DNA of 64,000 nucleotides, from positions 744,001 to 808,000 of the forward strand of contig JADJTY010000003.1 in assembly GCA_016710935.1 (NCBI GenBank). Direction: 5' to 3'. Under the pieces are notes generated by a model, which searched no databases, was not told where the DNA came from, and was given only the letters and a program-made list of their open reading frames with translations. This DNA comes from Chitinophagaceae bacterium (lineage in GTDB: Bacteria > Bacteroidota > Bacteroidia > Chitinophagales > Chitinophagaceae). The stretch's first letter is position 1, and every line of letters starts with the position of its first letter. Below, piece after piece: positions 37,337-45,046 of the stretch. Made by a program: the position numbers and the translations under genes.

Positions 37337-37800
37337 GGCATTTGCTTTATCCTGTTGGCTACTATTTTATCAATAGGTAAACTTACCGATTCTTCCGAAA
37401 AATCATTCCAATCTATAAAACGAAAAGTTTCTGTTTCACCTGTTTCCTCATACATTTTTAATTGCTGAGCGTCAAAATCAAACGGTTGGCCGCGCAAGGG
37501 AGCAGTTATAGGTTCCAGTGCTTCTGCAAAATAATAAATGGAGATGATCTGGTGTGCGGCATTGAAAGCACTTTGCTGGTAAAAATCGGTGGTGTATATA
37601 TGATCAGCTACGTTTACTTTTAAATGCATCTCTTCCATAAATTCCCTGGCAAGGCATTCGCGGGTGCCTTCGCCAAATTCTAATCCGCCACCCGGAAATT
37701 TCGTAATGCAGGCACCTCGTATAAATTCATCGCTGACCAAAACCTGGCGCTTTTCATTTATTAAAATGCCATAAACCCTGATGTTGAACATGCTGATCAT
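37333..37800 (-). CDS. NUDIX hydrolase
   Basis: 155 aa from ATG 37800, chosen because it overlaps the corA stop (ATGA) like its neighbours; a TTG at 37827 is possible. The Nudix box reads GGGLEFGEGTRECLAREFMEEMHL in pieces (G..E..REF.EE). It hydrolyses a nucleoside diphosphate linked to another group; substrate unknown. A further ATGA overlap leads to the GNAT gene. Confidence 0.85.
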   Translation of the reverse strand: MISMFNIRVYGILINEKRQVLVSDEFIRGACITKFPGGGLEFGEGTRECLAREFMEEMHLKVNVADHIYTTDFYQQSAFNAAHQIISIYYFAEALEPITAPLRGQPFDFDAQQLKMYEETGETETFRFIDWNDFSEESVSLPIDKIVANRIKQMP

Positions 37801-38508
37801 CGCCTGTACCGTTTTGCGTAATTCCAAATTACAAAACCAAGAATGATGATCGAAAGTATAACGGGTAACCAGAATGCCAGGTGACTTTCGCTATAGGGTA
37901 TAGGAACATTCATGCCATATATGCTGGCAATTAAAACCGGCACACTTAAAAAGATAGTGAGCGTTGTAAGTCTTTTCAACACGGCGTTCTGGTTATTGCT
38001 GATGATGCTGGCAAAGGCATCCAGTGTACTGTTGAGGATATTGGTATAGGTGTTTGCCATTTCAAGGGCTTGTGATGTTTCTACGATCAGATCTTCCAGG
38101 AAATCCCGTTCTTCTTCATTTAGTTTTAAAATATTGGTACGGCTTATCTTCATCATCAGCAGTTCATTGCTTCTTAATGCTGTTAGAAAATAAACAAAAC
38201 TTTTTTGAATACGCATGAGCTGCAGCAGTTCTTCATTGCGGTTGCTGTCGTATAGTTTTTGTTCCAGGGTGTTTCGGCGGGTATTTATTTCTTTCAGGTA
38301 GTCCTGGAAATTGGAAGTTACTTTCTCAAATATTTTCAGCACCATCATATTCATCCTGTCGGGGTTGCGGTGCTGAAAAGTGCTCAGGAATTTTTTTATG
38401 GCTTCGTTCTCAAATGAATTAACCGTAACGATCTGGTTATGTGTGAGGATGATACAAATAGGTATGGTTATATAAAAGGAATCGCTCAGGTTGAAAGTAC
38501 TGGATCAT
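37797..38508 (-). pseudogene. corA: CorA-family divalent cation transporter with internal deletion
   Basis: The C-terminal part is a good CorA: long helix (VTSNFQDYLKEINTRRNTLE), ALEMANTYTNILNSTLDAFA, and two membrane helices with the signature YGMNVP. The longest clean frame from an ATG (38354) has only 185 aa, against roughly 300 for the family. The same frame continues upstream with CorA-like sequence (FYITIPICIILTHNQIVTV) but has no start codon and meets the stop of the preceding gene. An ATG overlapping that stop at 38508 encodes MIQYF, a typical CorA beginning, in another frame. The simplest reading is loss of about 80 codons from the N-terminal domain, with a change of frame. An assembly error would look the same. 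Confidence 0.7.
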
Positions 38509-39038
38509 GGCTTTTCAACGGCTTTTTGTATGCTGTGTAAATGGTGTTCGGTATGAAAGATAGTAAAATAACCAAGCTCACGTAAAGTAATGCGGCCCAG
38601 TAATGGATGTTTTACCAGGTAACTGTCTAAATCTTTTTCTGATCTGTTTTTGGTTAATGTGTTGATGAATTTTGCAGTGGCTTTGTTCCAGTTATCCAGT
38701 AATTTTTTTTTGCCATATTTTATTTCAAATGATTTTGGTACAAACCTGTTGCTTGCACGGCCTCCTTCACTTAATTTTTTGTAGTACTTATTTTTTAATT
38801 CATCATATGTTCGTGAGTTTCTGTTGGGTGTGCCGCCAATCCATCTCACCAAAAAAAGTGGGAGGTACCAGGCAAGGGTAGATGCGTTGGTTGAAATGAT
38901 GAGATGTTGTACATTTTCTGCAGCAGACCATTTTTCATCAGGGCGTTTAAAAAAAGCAACCTCATCGATACCTTTACAGGTTGATGATAGTTGGGTAAAT
39001 GCTTTTTCGGTTTCCTGTATAATCTCCGGTTTAGTCAT
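38505..39038 (-). CDS. DinB-family protein
   Basis: 177 aa four-helix-bundle protein of the DinB/YfiT-like superfamily. Features: KWSAAENVQHLI near the N-terminus and GYFTIFHTEHHLHSIQKAV at the end, with the metal-binding histidines typical of the fold. Some family members are bacillithiol-dependent transferases, interesting because bshB1 is in the window, but no specific role can be given. Its ATG overlaps the dapF stop and its stop overlaps the corA start (ATGA). Confidence 0.82.
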   Translation of the reverse strand: MTKPEIIQETEKAFTQLSSTCKGIDEVAFFKRPDEKWSAAENVQHLIISTNASTLAWYLPLFLVRWIGGTPNRNSRTYDELKNKYYKKLSEGGRASNRFVPKSFEIKYGKKKLLDNWNKATAKFINTLTKNRSEKDLDSYLVKHPLLGRITLRELGYFTIFHTEHHLHSIQKAVEKP

Positions 39039-39816
39039 ATTTCTATTTCGCCTTTGTAAACAAACACTGCAGGTCCGCAGAGCCAGATATTATCAAAATG
39101 TTCGTCATCGATCTTATTAAATTCAACACTTAAATGACCGCCCGGCGTTTTCACTTCTACCCGGTTAAAACCTTTTTCGTTGTGAGCATTCATTAATGCT
39201 GATGCGGTTACGCCGGTACCGCAACTCAGGGTTTCATCTTCCACACCACGTTCATACGTGCGTACAAAAATACCATCCTCATCAGTTGTTTCAACAAAAT
39301 TCACATTGATGCCTTCTTTTTCAAAATGTTTGCTGTAGCGGATATTACGGCCCGTGTCTACTACATCGATATCCTCTACATTATTGGCGAATTTTACAAA
39401 ATGAGGTGAACCTGTATTTAATATGGCATATCCGGAATGATAATCTACTTTATTTACATCCTGCATCTTCAGGCGAATCATATTTTGCATATCAATATCT
39501 GCTTCATGCTCGCCATCAATGGCCATAAACTGGTAGGTACTTTTGTGCATGCCCTGGTTTTTGCAAATTGAACAAGGCAGCGGCCGCCATTTCCACACAT
39601 GCTGCTTTCATTTCCATCAGCATTAAAATAAACCATTTCAAAATCAAGTTCAGCATGCTTACTTAAAAGCATCAGCCCATCAGCACCCACGCCAAACCTG
39701 CGGCTGCAGATAAGTTTTACCTGCTCTGCGGTGAGATGGCTGTATTGGTTGTCCCTGTTTTCGAGAATGACAAAATCATTGCCGGTGCCCTGGTATTTAT
39801 AAAATGCTACATTCAT
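39035..39816 (-). CDS. dapF: diaminopimelate epimerase, interrupted by a frameshift
   Basis: Converts LL- to meso-diaminopimelate for lysine and peptidoglycan. The first frame (from ATG 39816) gives YKYQGTGNDFVILENRDNQY, RRFGVGADGLMLL and the first catalytic cysteine in SSMCGNGGRC. It then breaks after QFAK. The second frame continues NQGMHKSTYQFMAIDGEHEAD, with GSPHFVKF and the second catalytic cysteine in ETLSCGTGVTASAL. The join is at a five-base A run (minus strand; 39558-39562): one extra A restores QFAKNQGMHKST. The restored length, about 260 aa, is normal. Because the enzyme is usually essential, a sequencing or assembly indel is the likeliest cause. Confidence 0.88.
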
Positions 39817-39841
39817 GTGTTTAAGTTATTTGATTTTGGCC

Positions 39842-39904
39842 ACATGGAATTCGCCTAAATCATTGTTCTTTATTTCAGCCTTTAAATATGGCTCATTTCA
39901 TATT
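39842..39904 (-). promoter_or_regulatory. two-part conserved upstream element, copy 2 (before dapF)
   Basis: Minus strand: AATATGAAATGAGCCAT, 31 bases, AGGCGAATTCCATGT, then exactly 25 bases to the dapF ATG. Both boxes are identical to those before the 64-aa gene at 31853-32047. The element overlaps the stop codon of the upstream nucleoside phosphorylase gene. Confidence 0.55.
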
Positions 39905-40784
39905 AGATACTTGAATCTGATATTATTTGTAAAGATTGTTTTATTAAATTTTCAACTGCCAATGCCCCATCTTTAGAAAATTCTTTGCTGATGCGGTTGG
40001 CTACAATAGCGCTAAGGCTTAGGCAATGATGCCCCAATGCATTTCCCAAGCCGTAAATAGCCGATGTCTCCATTTCAAAATTAGTGATCCGGTAATTGCC
40101 AAAGGTGAAATTGGTGAGGTTATCGATCAGCATCGGGTAACCTAGTCCCAGCCTGAGTATACGTCCCTGTGGCCCATAAAACCCCGGACAGGTTACCGTA
40201 ATACCCTGGTGATAATCTTTTGTAAAATGTTTTATCAGCGCAGCACTGGCCATATTAATATAGGGTGAAACCTTGCCTGAATTTAATTGGGTGTGCGTGC
40301 TGAAAGCCTGTATGATCTGGTTTTCTTCTTCATTATTTTCCTGGCGGTAAAAATGCATCAGGTTATCCAGGCCAAGGCCGTGAGAACTAGCCACAAAACT
40401 ATCAACGGGAATATCTTTTTGTAACGAGCCTGATGTGCCCAAACGGATAATATTAAGACGGGTCAGTTTCTCCTTTATGAGCCTTGTTTCAAAATTAATA
40501 TTAGCCAGTGCATCCAGTTCGTTTAAAACAATATCAATATTGTCGGGGCCAATACCGGTGCTAACACAACTGATCCTTTTCTTACCAATAAAACCGGTAT
40601 GGGTTACAAATTCACGGTGTTTGTTTTGGTATTCTGTCTTGTCGAAATGTTTACTTACTTCACCAACACGGTCCGGGTCACCAACGGTAATGATGGTTGA
40701 TGCTATCTCTTCGGGCCGGCAATTTAAATGATAAACTGCCCCCCTTTCGTTGATGATCAATTCAGATTCGGCTATCCGGCTCAT
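39903..40784 (-). CDS. nucleoside phosphorylase (uridine-phosphorylase-like)
   Basis: 293 aa of the PNP/UDP phosphorylase family. Motifs: ITVGDPDRVGEVSKHF, GFIGKKRISCVSTGIGPDNIDIVLNEL (in parts), IIRLGTSGSLQKDIPVDSFV and the purine/pyrimidine pocket ITNFEMETSAIYGLG. It cleaves a nucleoside with phosphate, releasing base and ribose-1-phosphate; salvage role. Uridine phosphorylase is the best guess. It precedes dapF on the same strand. Confidence 0.88.
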   Translation of the reverse strand: MSRIAESELIINERGAVYHLNCRPEEIASTIITVGDPDRVGEVSKHFDKTEYQNKHREFVTHTGFIGKKRISCVSTGIGPDNIDIVLNELDALANINFETRLIKEKLTRLNIIRLGTSGSLQKDIPVDSFVASSHGLGLDNLMHFYRQENNEEENQIIQAFSTHTQLNSGKVSPYINMASAALIKHFTKDYHQGITVTCPGFYGPQGRILRLGLGYPMLIDNLTNFTFGNYRITNFEMETSAIYGLGNALGHHCLSLSAIVANRISKEFSKDGALAVENLIKQSLQIISDSSI

Positions 40785-40919
40785 ATTTTTTTGGTTTAGA
40801 ATTGGGGTTGTGCAATTTTACTTAAAATTACCCTATTTTTGCGTCCGAATAGCGCAGGGAATAAATTTGTATTTTGAGTTCATATTCGATATTCAATATT
40901 CCTTATTCGATATTTTTTT

Positions 40920-41238
40920 GGTCCTGTATCCGCCGGCTGGTGTATAGGCAAAGCTGAAAGGGTTTTGTTAGGAAAAGAAAATAAATGGTCCTGTATCCGC
41001 CAGCTGGCGGATAGGCAAAGCTCAAAAGGTTTTGTTAGACAAAATAAATGGTTCTGTATCCGCCAGCTGGCGGATAGGCAAAGCTCAAAAGGTTTTGTTA
41101 GACAAAATAAATGGTCCTGTATCCGCCAGCTGGCGGATAGGCAAAGCTCAAAAGGTTTTGTTAGACAAAATAAATGGTTCTGTATCCGCCAGCTGGCGGA
41201 TAGGCAAAGCTCAAAAGGTTTTGTTAGACAAAATAAAT
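40920..41238 (+). repeat. five tandem degenerate copies of the tRNA-Cys 5' half
   Basis: Copies begin at 40920, 40987, 41050, 41113 and 41176 (spacings 67, 63, 63, 63), and the true tRNA begins 63 bases after the last. Each later copy has GGTCCTGTA or GGTTCTGTA, a 16-base palindrome TCCGCCAGCTGGCGGA in place of the D-arm, TAGGCAAAGCTC as in the tRNA, then a 26-base linker containing AAAAGGTTTTGTTAG. CC and TT variants alternate. No copy has an anticodon arm, T arm or 3' acceptor strand. The rest of the 40785-41238 gap has no gene. Confidence 0.88.
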
Positions 41239-41309
41239 GGTCCTGTAGCCGAGTGGCTAGGCAAAGCTCTGCAAAAGCTTCTACACCGGTTCGAATCCGG
41301 TCGGGACCT
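41239..41309 (+). tRNA. tRNA-Cys (GCA)
   Basis: 71 bases fold into a cloverleaf: acceptor GGTCCTG/CGGGACC (one G-U pair), D stem GCC/GGC, anticodon stem AAGCT/AGCTT with loop CTGCAAA (anticodon GCA), variable CTAC, T arm ACCGG-TTCGAAT-CCGGT. CCA is not encoded. It is the only complete tRNA seen in the window. Confidence 0.95.
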
Positions 41310-41321
41310 CACTCAAAAATT

Positions 41322-41372
41322 ACGTCATTGCCAAAAAGCGATATATTCACTTTGTTCGCAATGACGTTTTTA
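41322..41372 (+). terminator. hairpin after tRNA-Cys
   Basis: ACGTCATTGC (41322-41331) pairs with GCAATGACGT (41358-41367), followed by TTTTTATTTT. It lies 13 bases after the tRNA. Confidence 0.6.
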
Positions 41373-41382
41373 TTTTAAAGAT

Positions 41383-41781
41383 ATGTTTGTAAAATACCTC
41401 CACTGGCTTGGCTTAGCCGCCAGTTTAACTTTAATGGTTAGTTGCTTTTTACCCTGGACCTACCATGCCGACCTGAATCAATCATTTACCGGTTTTTACA
41501 GTTATGATAACCATTATGGCAAACCCGGCAAATTTTTAATTTTTTTTGGAACCGTTGTATTGGTATTGATGATCCTGCCAAAAGTATGGGCTAAAAGGAC
41601 AAACCTTTTTGTTTGTGCATTTACAGCAGCTTATTCGGTTAAAACCTTTATCCTGCTTGCATCCTGCTATAATAATTATTGTCCGCAAAAATTGTTCAGT
41701 CTTTATCTGATGGTAGCCTGCGCTGTGGTGATGCTGGTTGCTTCGGTTTTCCCCAATGCAAAAATTACTGCCCCAAAATAA
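41383..41781 (+). CDS. small membrane protein of unknown function
   Basis: 132 aa with four hydrophobic helices (about 8-26, 49-66, 74-92, 104-124). The motif CFLPWTYHADLNQSFTGFYS between helices one and two looks like an exposed loop. No family is recognised. It converges with glnS: the two stop codons are only a few bases apart. Confidence 0.65.
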   Translation: MFVKYLHWLGLAASLTLMVSCFLPWTYHADLNQSFTGFYSYDNHYGKPGKFLIFFGTVVLVLMILPKVWAKRTNLFVCAFTAAYSVKTFILLASCYNNYCPQKLFSLYLMVACAVVMLVASVFPNAKITAPK

Positions 41782-41786
41782 CCGGT

Positions 41787-43466
41787 TTAATTTTTCTTTA
41801 CTTCCTTAGCCCAGGCATCTTTCAGTGTAACCGTTCGGTTAAAGACCAGCTTTTCTGCAGTGGATTCTTTATCTAAACAAAAATATCCTTTGCGGATAAA
41901 CTGGTAGCGGCTTTCGGCGGTTGCCAGTTTAAGCGATGGCTCAACTACAGCATGCGTGATCACCTGTAAAGAATTCGGATTGATGGTATCTTTAAAATCA
42001 CTGGCTTCGCCCAGGGGATTTTCAACAGTAAATAAACGGTCGTATAAACGGACTTCAGCAGTTACTGCCTGTGCAGCGCTTACCCAATGAATGGTTCCTT
42101 TTACGTTGATGCCGCTTGTGTCATGGTTGCTCTTGCTTTCCGGAATATAGCTGCAGTGAATGGCTGTTACTTTTCCATCACTATCTTTTACAAAGCTTTC
42201 GCATTTAACGATATAGGCACTTTTTAAACGTACCATGGCGCCTGGTGCAAGCCTGAACCATTTTTTAGCAGGCTCTTCCATAAAATCTTCTCTTTCGATC
42301 CAAAGTTCTTTGCTGAAGGGGAGTAATCTTTTTCCTAAAGATTCGTCAGGCCCGTTTTCACTTTCCAATTCTTCTACCTTGCCATCTTCATAATTATCAA
42401 TGATGAGTTTAACAGGATCAAGCACTGCCATTACCCGTAAAGCTTTTGAATTCAGGTCTTCACGCAAACAAAATTCAAGTAAACTCAGGTCAATAAAATT
42501 CTCTCTTTTTGCTACACCGATCTTATCGCAAAATGTGCGGATGCTTTCTGGAGTATATCCCTTTCGGCGGAATCCACTCAAGGTAGGCATGCGTGGATCA
42601 TCCCAGCCGGTAACATGATTATCATTTACCAGTTGTAATAATTTTCTTTTGCTCATAACGGTATAAGTCATGCTCAACCTGGCAAATTCATATTGATGCG
42701 ACGGAAAAATTTCCAGCTTTTCTATAAGCCAGTCATATAATTCCCGGTGTGGAATAAATTCCAACGTGCAAATGGAATGGGTGATATTTTCAATACTGTC
42801 GCTTTGTCCATGTGCAAAATCGTACATAGGGTAAATGCACCACTTATCGCCGCTGCGGTGGTGGTGTGCATGTTTAATGCGGGAAATGATCGGATCCCTC
42901 ATCAGCATATTGGTATGCTGCATATCAATTTTTGCACGCAATACTTTTTCGCCGTCTTTATATTTACCGGCTTTCATGTCGGTAAATAAGGCTAGATTTT
43001 CTTCAATGGTTCTGCTGCGGAATTGGTTGTCTTTACCGGGTTCGGTAGGCGTTCCTTTCATGGCAGCAATTTCTTCAGCAGAGGAATCATCTACATAAGC
43101 AAGGCCTTTGTTGACCAGGTCAACAGCATAGTTATAAAGGGTGTCAAAGTAATCAGAAGTATATAATTCTTCGGCCCAGGTAAAGCCCAGCCATTTTATA
43201 TCTTCCTTAATGCTGTCAACATATTCTGTTTCTTCAGTTACGGGGTTGGTATCATCAAAACGAAGATTGGTTTTGCCGCCATATTTTATACCCAAACCAA
43301 AATTGAGGCAGATGGATTTTGCATGGCCAATATGCAGGTAACCGTTTGGCTCTGGCGGAAACCGGGTGAGTATGGATTTGTATTTACCGTTCGTTAGATC
43401 TGATTCAATAATTTCCTCAATAAAGTTGAGGCTTTGTACAGCATCCCGTGGATTTTCTTCGCTCAT
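41787..43466 (-). CDS. glnS: glutaminyl-tRNA synthetase
   Basis: 559 aa from ATG 43466 (MSEEN), preferred to the upstream ATG 43487 because it matches the usual length. Class I synthetase charging tRNA-Gln: RFPPEPNGYLHIGHAKSIC carries the HIGH motif, FDDTNPVTEETEYVDSIKEDI and KAKIDM-like elements follow, and VMSKRKLLQLV is the KMSKS-like loop. The C-terminal anticodon-binding beta barrels include IHWVSAAQAVTAEVRLYD. The presence of GlnRS means direct glutaminylation of tRNA-Gln is possible in this organism. Confidence 0.95.
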   Translation of the reverse strand: MSEENPRDAVQSLNFIEEIIESDLTNGKYKSILTRFPPEPNGYLHIGHAKSICLNFGLGIKYGGKTNLRFDDTNPVTEETEYVDSIKEDIKWLGFTWAEELYTSDYFDTLYNYAVDLVNKGLAYVDDSSAEEIAAMKGTPTEPGKDNQFRSRTIEENLALFTDMKAGKYKDGEKVLRAKIDMQHTNMLMRDPIISRIKHAHHHRSGDKWCIYPMYDFAHGQSDSIENITHSICTLEFIPHRELYDWLIEKLEIFPSHQYEFARLSMTYTVMSKRKLLQLVNDNHVTGWDDPRMPTLSGFRRKGYTPESIRTFCDKIGVAKRENFIDLSLLEFCLREDLNSKALRVMAVLDPVKLIIDNYEDGKVEELESENGPDESLGKRLLPFSKELWIEREDFMEEPAKKWFRLAPGAMVRLKSAYIVKCESFVKDSDGKVTAIHCSYIPESKSNHDTSGINVKGTIHWVSAAQAVTAEVRLYDRLFTVENPLGEASDFKDTINPNSLQVITHAVVEPSLKLATAESRYQFIRKGYFCLDKESTAEKLVFNRTVTLKDAWAKEVKKN

Positions 43467-43568
43467 TATTTTTGTTTTGAAGGGCAAATTTACGGTAAGA
43501 TGCTCACATAAAAAGTAGGGTTGTGCTAAGAATCATATCACGGGACTGTTGTAGATACCTATCCCGGT

Positions 43569-44831
43569 TTAAATATACAAATATAGCAGTACCAGTGCGG
43601 CCAGGGACATTATTAGGAGAGCTGTAAAACCCATAATATTTAATGATCTTCCATTTACGTTATCTCCCATTATTTTTTTATTATTGGAGATATGAAGAAT
43701 GATAGCAATTAATACAGGGGCAGTAAGGCCGTACAAAATAGCAGTATAAATCAAAGCTTTGATGGGTGAGATCCCAACATAGTTTAAGGAGAGACCGAGT
43801 AATAGCGAAATAGCAATGATAACATAAAAGGCTTTAGCTTCATGAAATTTTTTATCAAGGCCCTGTTTCCAGCCAAAAGTTTCTGTAACTATATAACTAA
43901 GTGAACCGCTTAAAACGGGTATGGCAATAAGGCCAGTTCCGATTACACCAATTGCAAAAAGGAGATATGCAAGGTTTCCGGCCAGTGGCTTTAATGCAAG
44001 GGCAGCCTGCTCAACCGTGTCAATCTGGTGAATACCTCCTTTAAACAAAACAGTACCTGTTGTAAGAATGATGAAGAACATGACCAGGCCGGAAAATGAC
44101 ATACCAAAATCCACATCCTGCTTCATGTTGTCAATTATTTTTTTATCAACCACTACATATTTCTTTTTATGTTTCATTTCTTCAACTTCTACAGAAGCCT
44201 GCCAGAAAAACAGATAAGGCGAAATGGTAGTGCCAAGTATACCAACAAGAATGCTGATAAAATCTTTATCAAACTTAAGTGTGGGAATAAAAGTGGCTTT
44301 AAGAATGGCCAAAAGATCCTGTTTATAGAGAAATGGAACGATCAAATAAACCAGCAATACAATGCACAGATATTTAAGTACTGCAGCAATTTTACGATAG
44401 GGCAAATAAATGATCAATCCTAAAAGCATGACTGTAAATATTACGCTGAAATATGTTGCATCAATAGCAGGGAAGAGTAGGTTGCCTACCGCTCCCATAC
44501 CGGCTATATCAGCACCAATATTTAAAATAATGGCAGGGAAACTAAAAAGCAGCATTACATACAAAACGGGTCTTGGGTAATATTTTTTTAAAGTACCGGT
44601 TAACCCCTGGGAAGTAACCAGCCCGATTTTTGCACACATTTGTTGAATGGAAGCCATAAGTGGAAACGCTACCAATGCGGTCCATAAGGTAGAAAGGCCA
44701 TACGCGGCACCTGCCTGCGAGTAAGTGGCAATGCCGGAGGGGTCATCATCGCTTGCGCCGGTTACCAATCCCGGACCAAGCAATTTCCAGAATCGTAATA
44801 ATTTTGAAAACCTGTTTTTTTTGCTTTTCAT
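43569..44831 (-). CDS. NRAMP-like membrane transporter
   Basis: 420 aa with about eleven membrane helices. The helix-1 motif is DDPSGIATYSQAG, where classical NRAMP metal transporters have DPGN; the helix-6 region reads SGLVMFFIILTTGT with no MPH motif. It thus belongs to the divergent NRAMP-related proteins, whose ion may differ from manganese or iron. The long cytoplasmic loop KKKYVVVDKKIIDNM separates helices 5 and 6. Substrate undecided. Confidence 0.85.
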   Translation of the reverse strand: MKSKKNRFSKLLRFWKLLGPGLVTGASDDDPSGIATYSQAGAAYGLSTLWTALVAFPLMASIQQMCAKIGLVTSQGLTGTLKKYYPRPVLYVMLLFSFPAIILNIGADIAGMGAVGNLLFPAIDATYFSVIFTVMLLGLIIYLPYRKIAAVLKYLCIVLLVYLIVPFLYKQDLLAILKATFIPTLKFDKDFISILVGILGTTISPYLFFWQASVEVEEMKHKKKYVVVDKKIIDNMKQDVDFGMSFSGLVMFFIILTTGTVLFKGGIHQIDTVEQAALALKPLAGNLAYLLFAIGVIGTGLIAIPVLSGSLSYIVTETFGWKQGLDKKFHEAKAFYVIIAISLLLGLSLNYVGISPIKALIYTAILYGLTAPVLIAIILHISNNKKIMGDNVNGRSLNIMGFTALLIMSLAALVLLYLYI

Positions 44832-44874
44832 TTAAATATCAAAAATATAAAACTCCTTCTGATTTAGTATAAAC

Positions 44875-44952
44875 CTAAACGATATCACTTTTATTCATTT
44901 TCTCTTTTTTTACATTTGGTTTGGGTATATCTATCCAGGTTTTTGGTTTCAT
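44875..44952 (-). CDS. possible 25-codon leader ORF upstream of the NRAMP-like gene
   Basis: ATG 44952 opens MKPKTWIDIPKPNVKKEK and ends at TAG 44875, 43 bases before the transporter start on the same strand. It is short and may be chance, but its composition is protein-like and it occupies the 5' leader. Confidence 0.25.
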   Translation of the reverse strand: MKPKTWIDIPKPNVKKEKMNKSDIV

Positions 44953-44990
44953 AACTGATGCGTTTTAATTTGATGCATAAAAAAAGCCCT

Positions 44991-45023
44991 TTTATTATCT
45001 GCATCATGTAAATAATAAAAAGG
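44991..45023. terminator. hairpin between desaturase and NRAMP-like gene
   Basis: CCTTTTATTAT and ATAATAAAAAGG pair with one bulge, just after the desaturase stop on the minus strand. The T-run on that strand follows as TTTTTTT. Confidence 0.6.
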
Positions 45024-45046
45024 CCGTTGATTAAAATAAGTATGAA

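Noticed and set aside
40920..41238. Regular repeats considered as a CRISPR array.
   Set aside because: The linkers between the palindromes are nearly identical instead of unique, and no cas genes are present.
40965..41378. Open frames encoding 21-residue peptide repeats (possible repeat peptide or RiPP precursor).
   Set aside because: The 63-bp DNA period is a multiple of three, so any open frame repeats by default. Two frames are open at once, no start signal or maturation gene is present, and the DNA is explained by tRNA-derived repeats.
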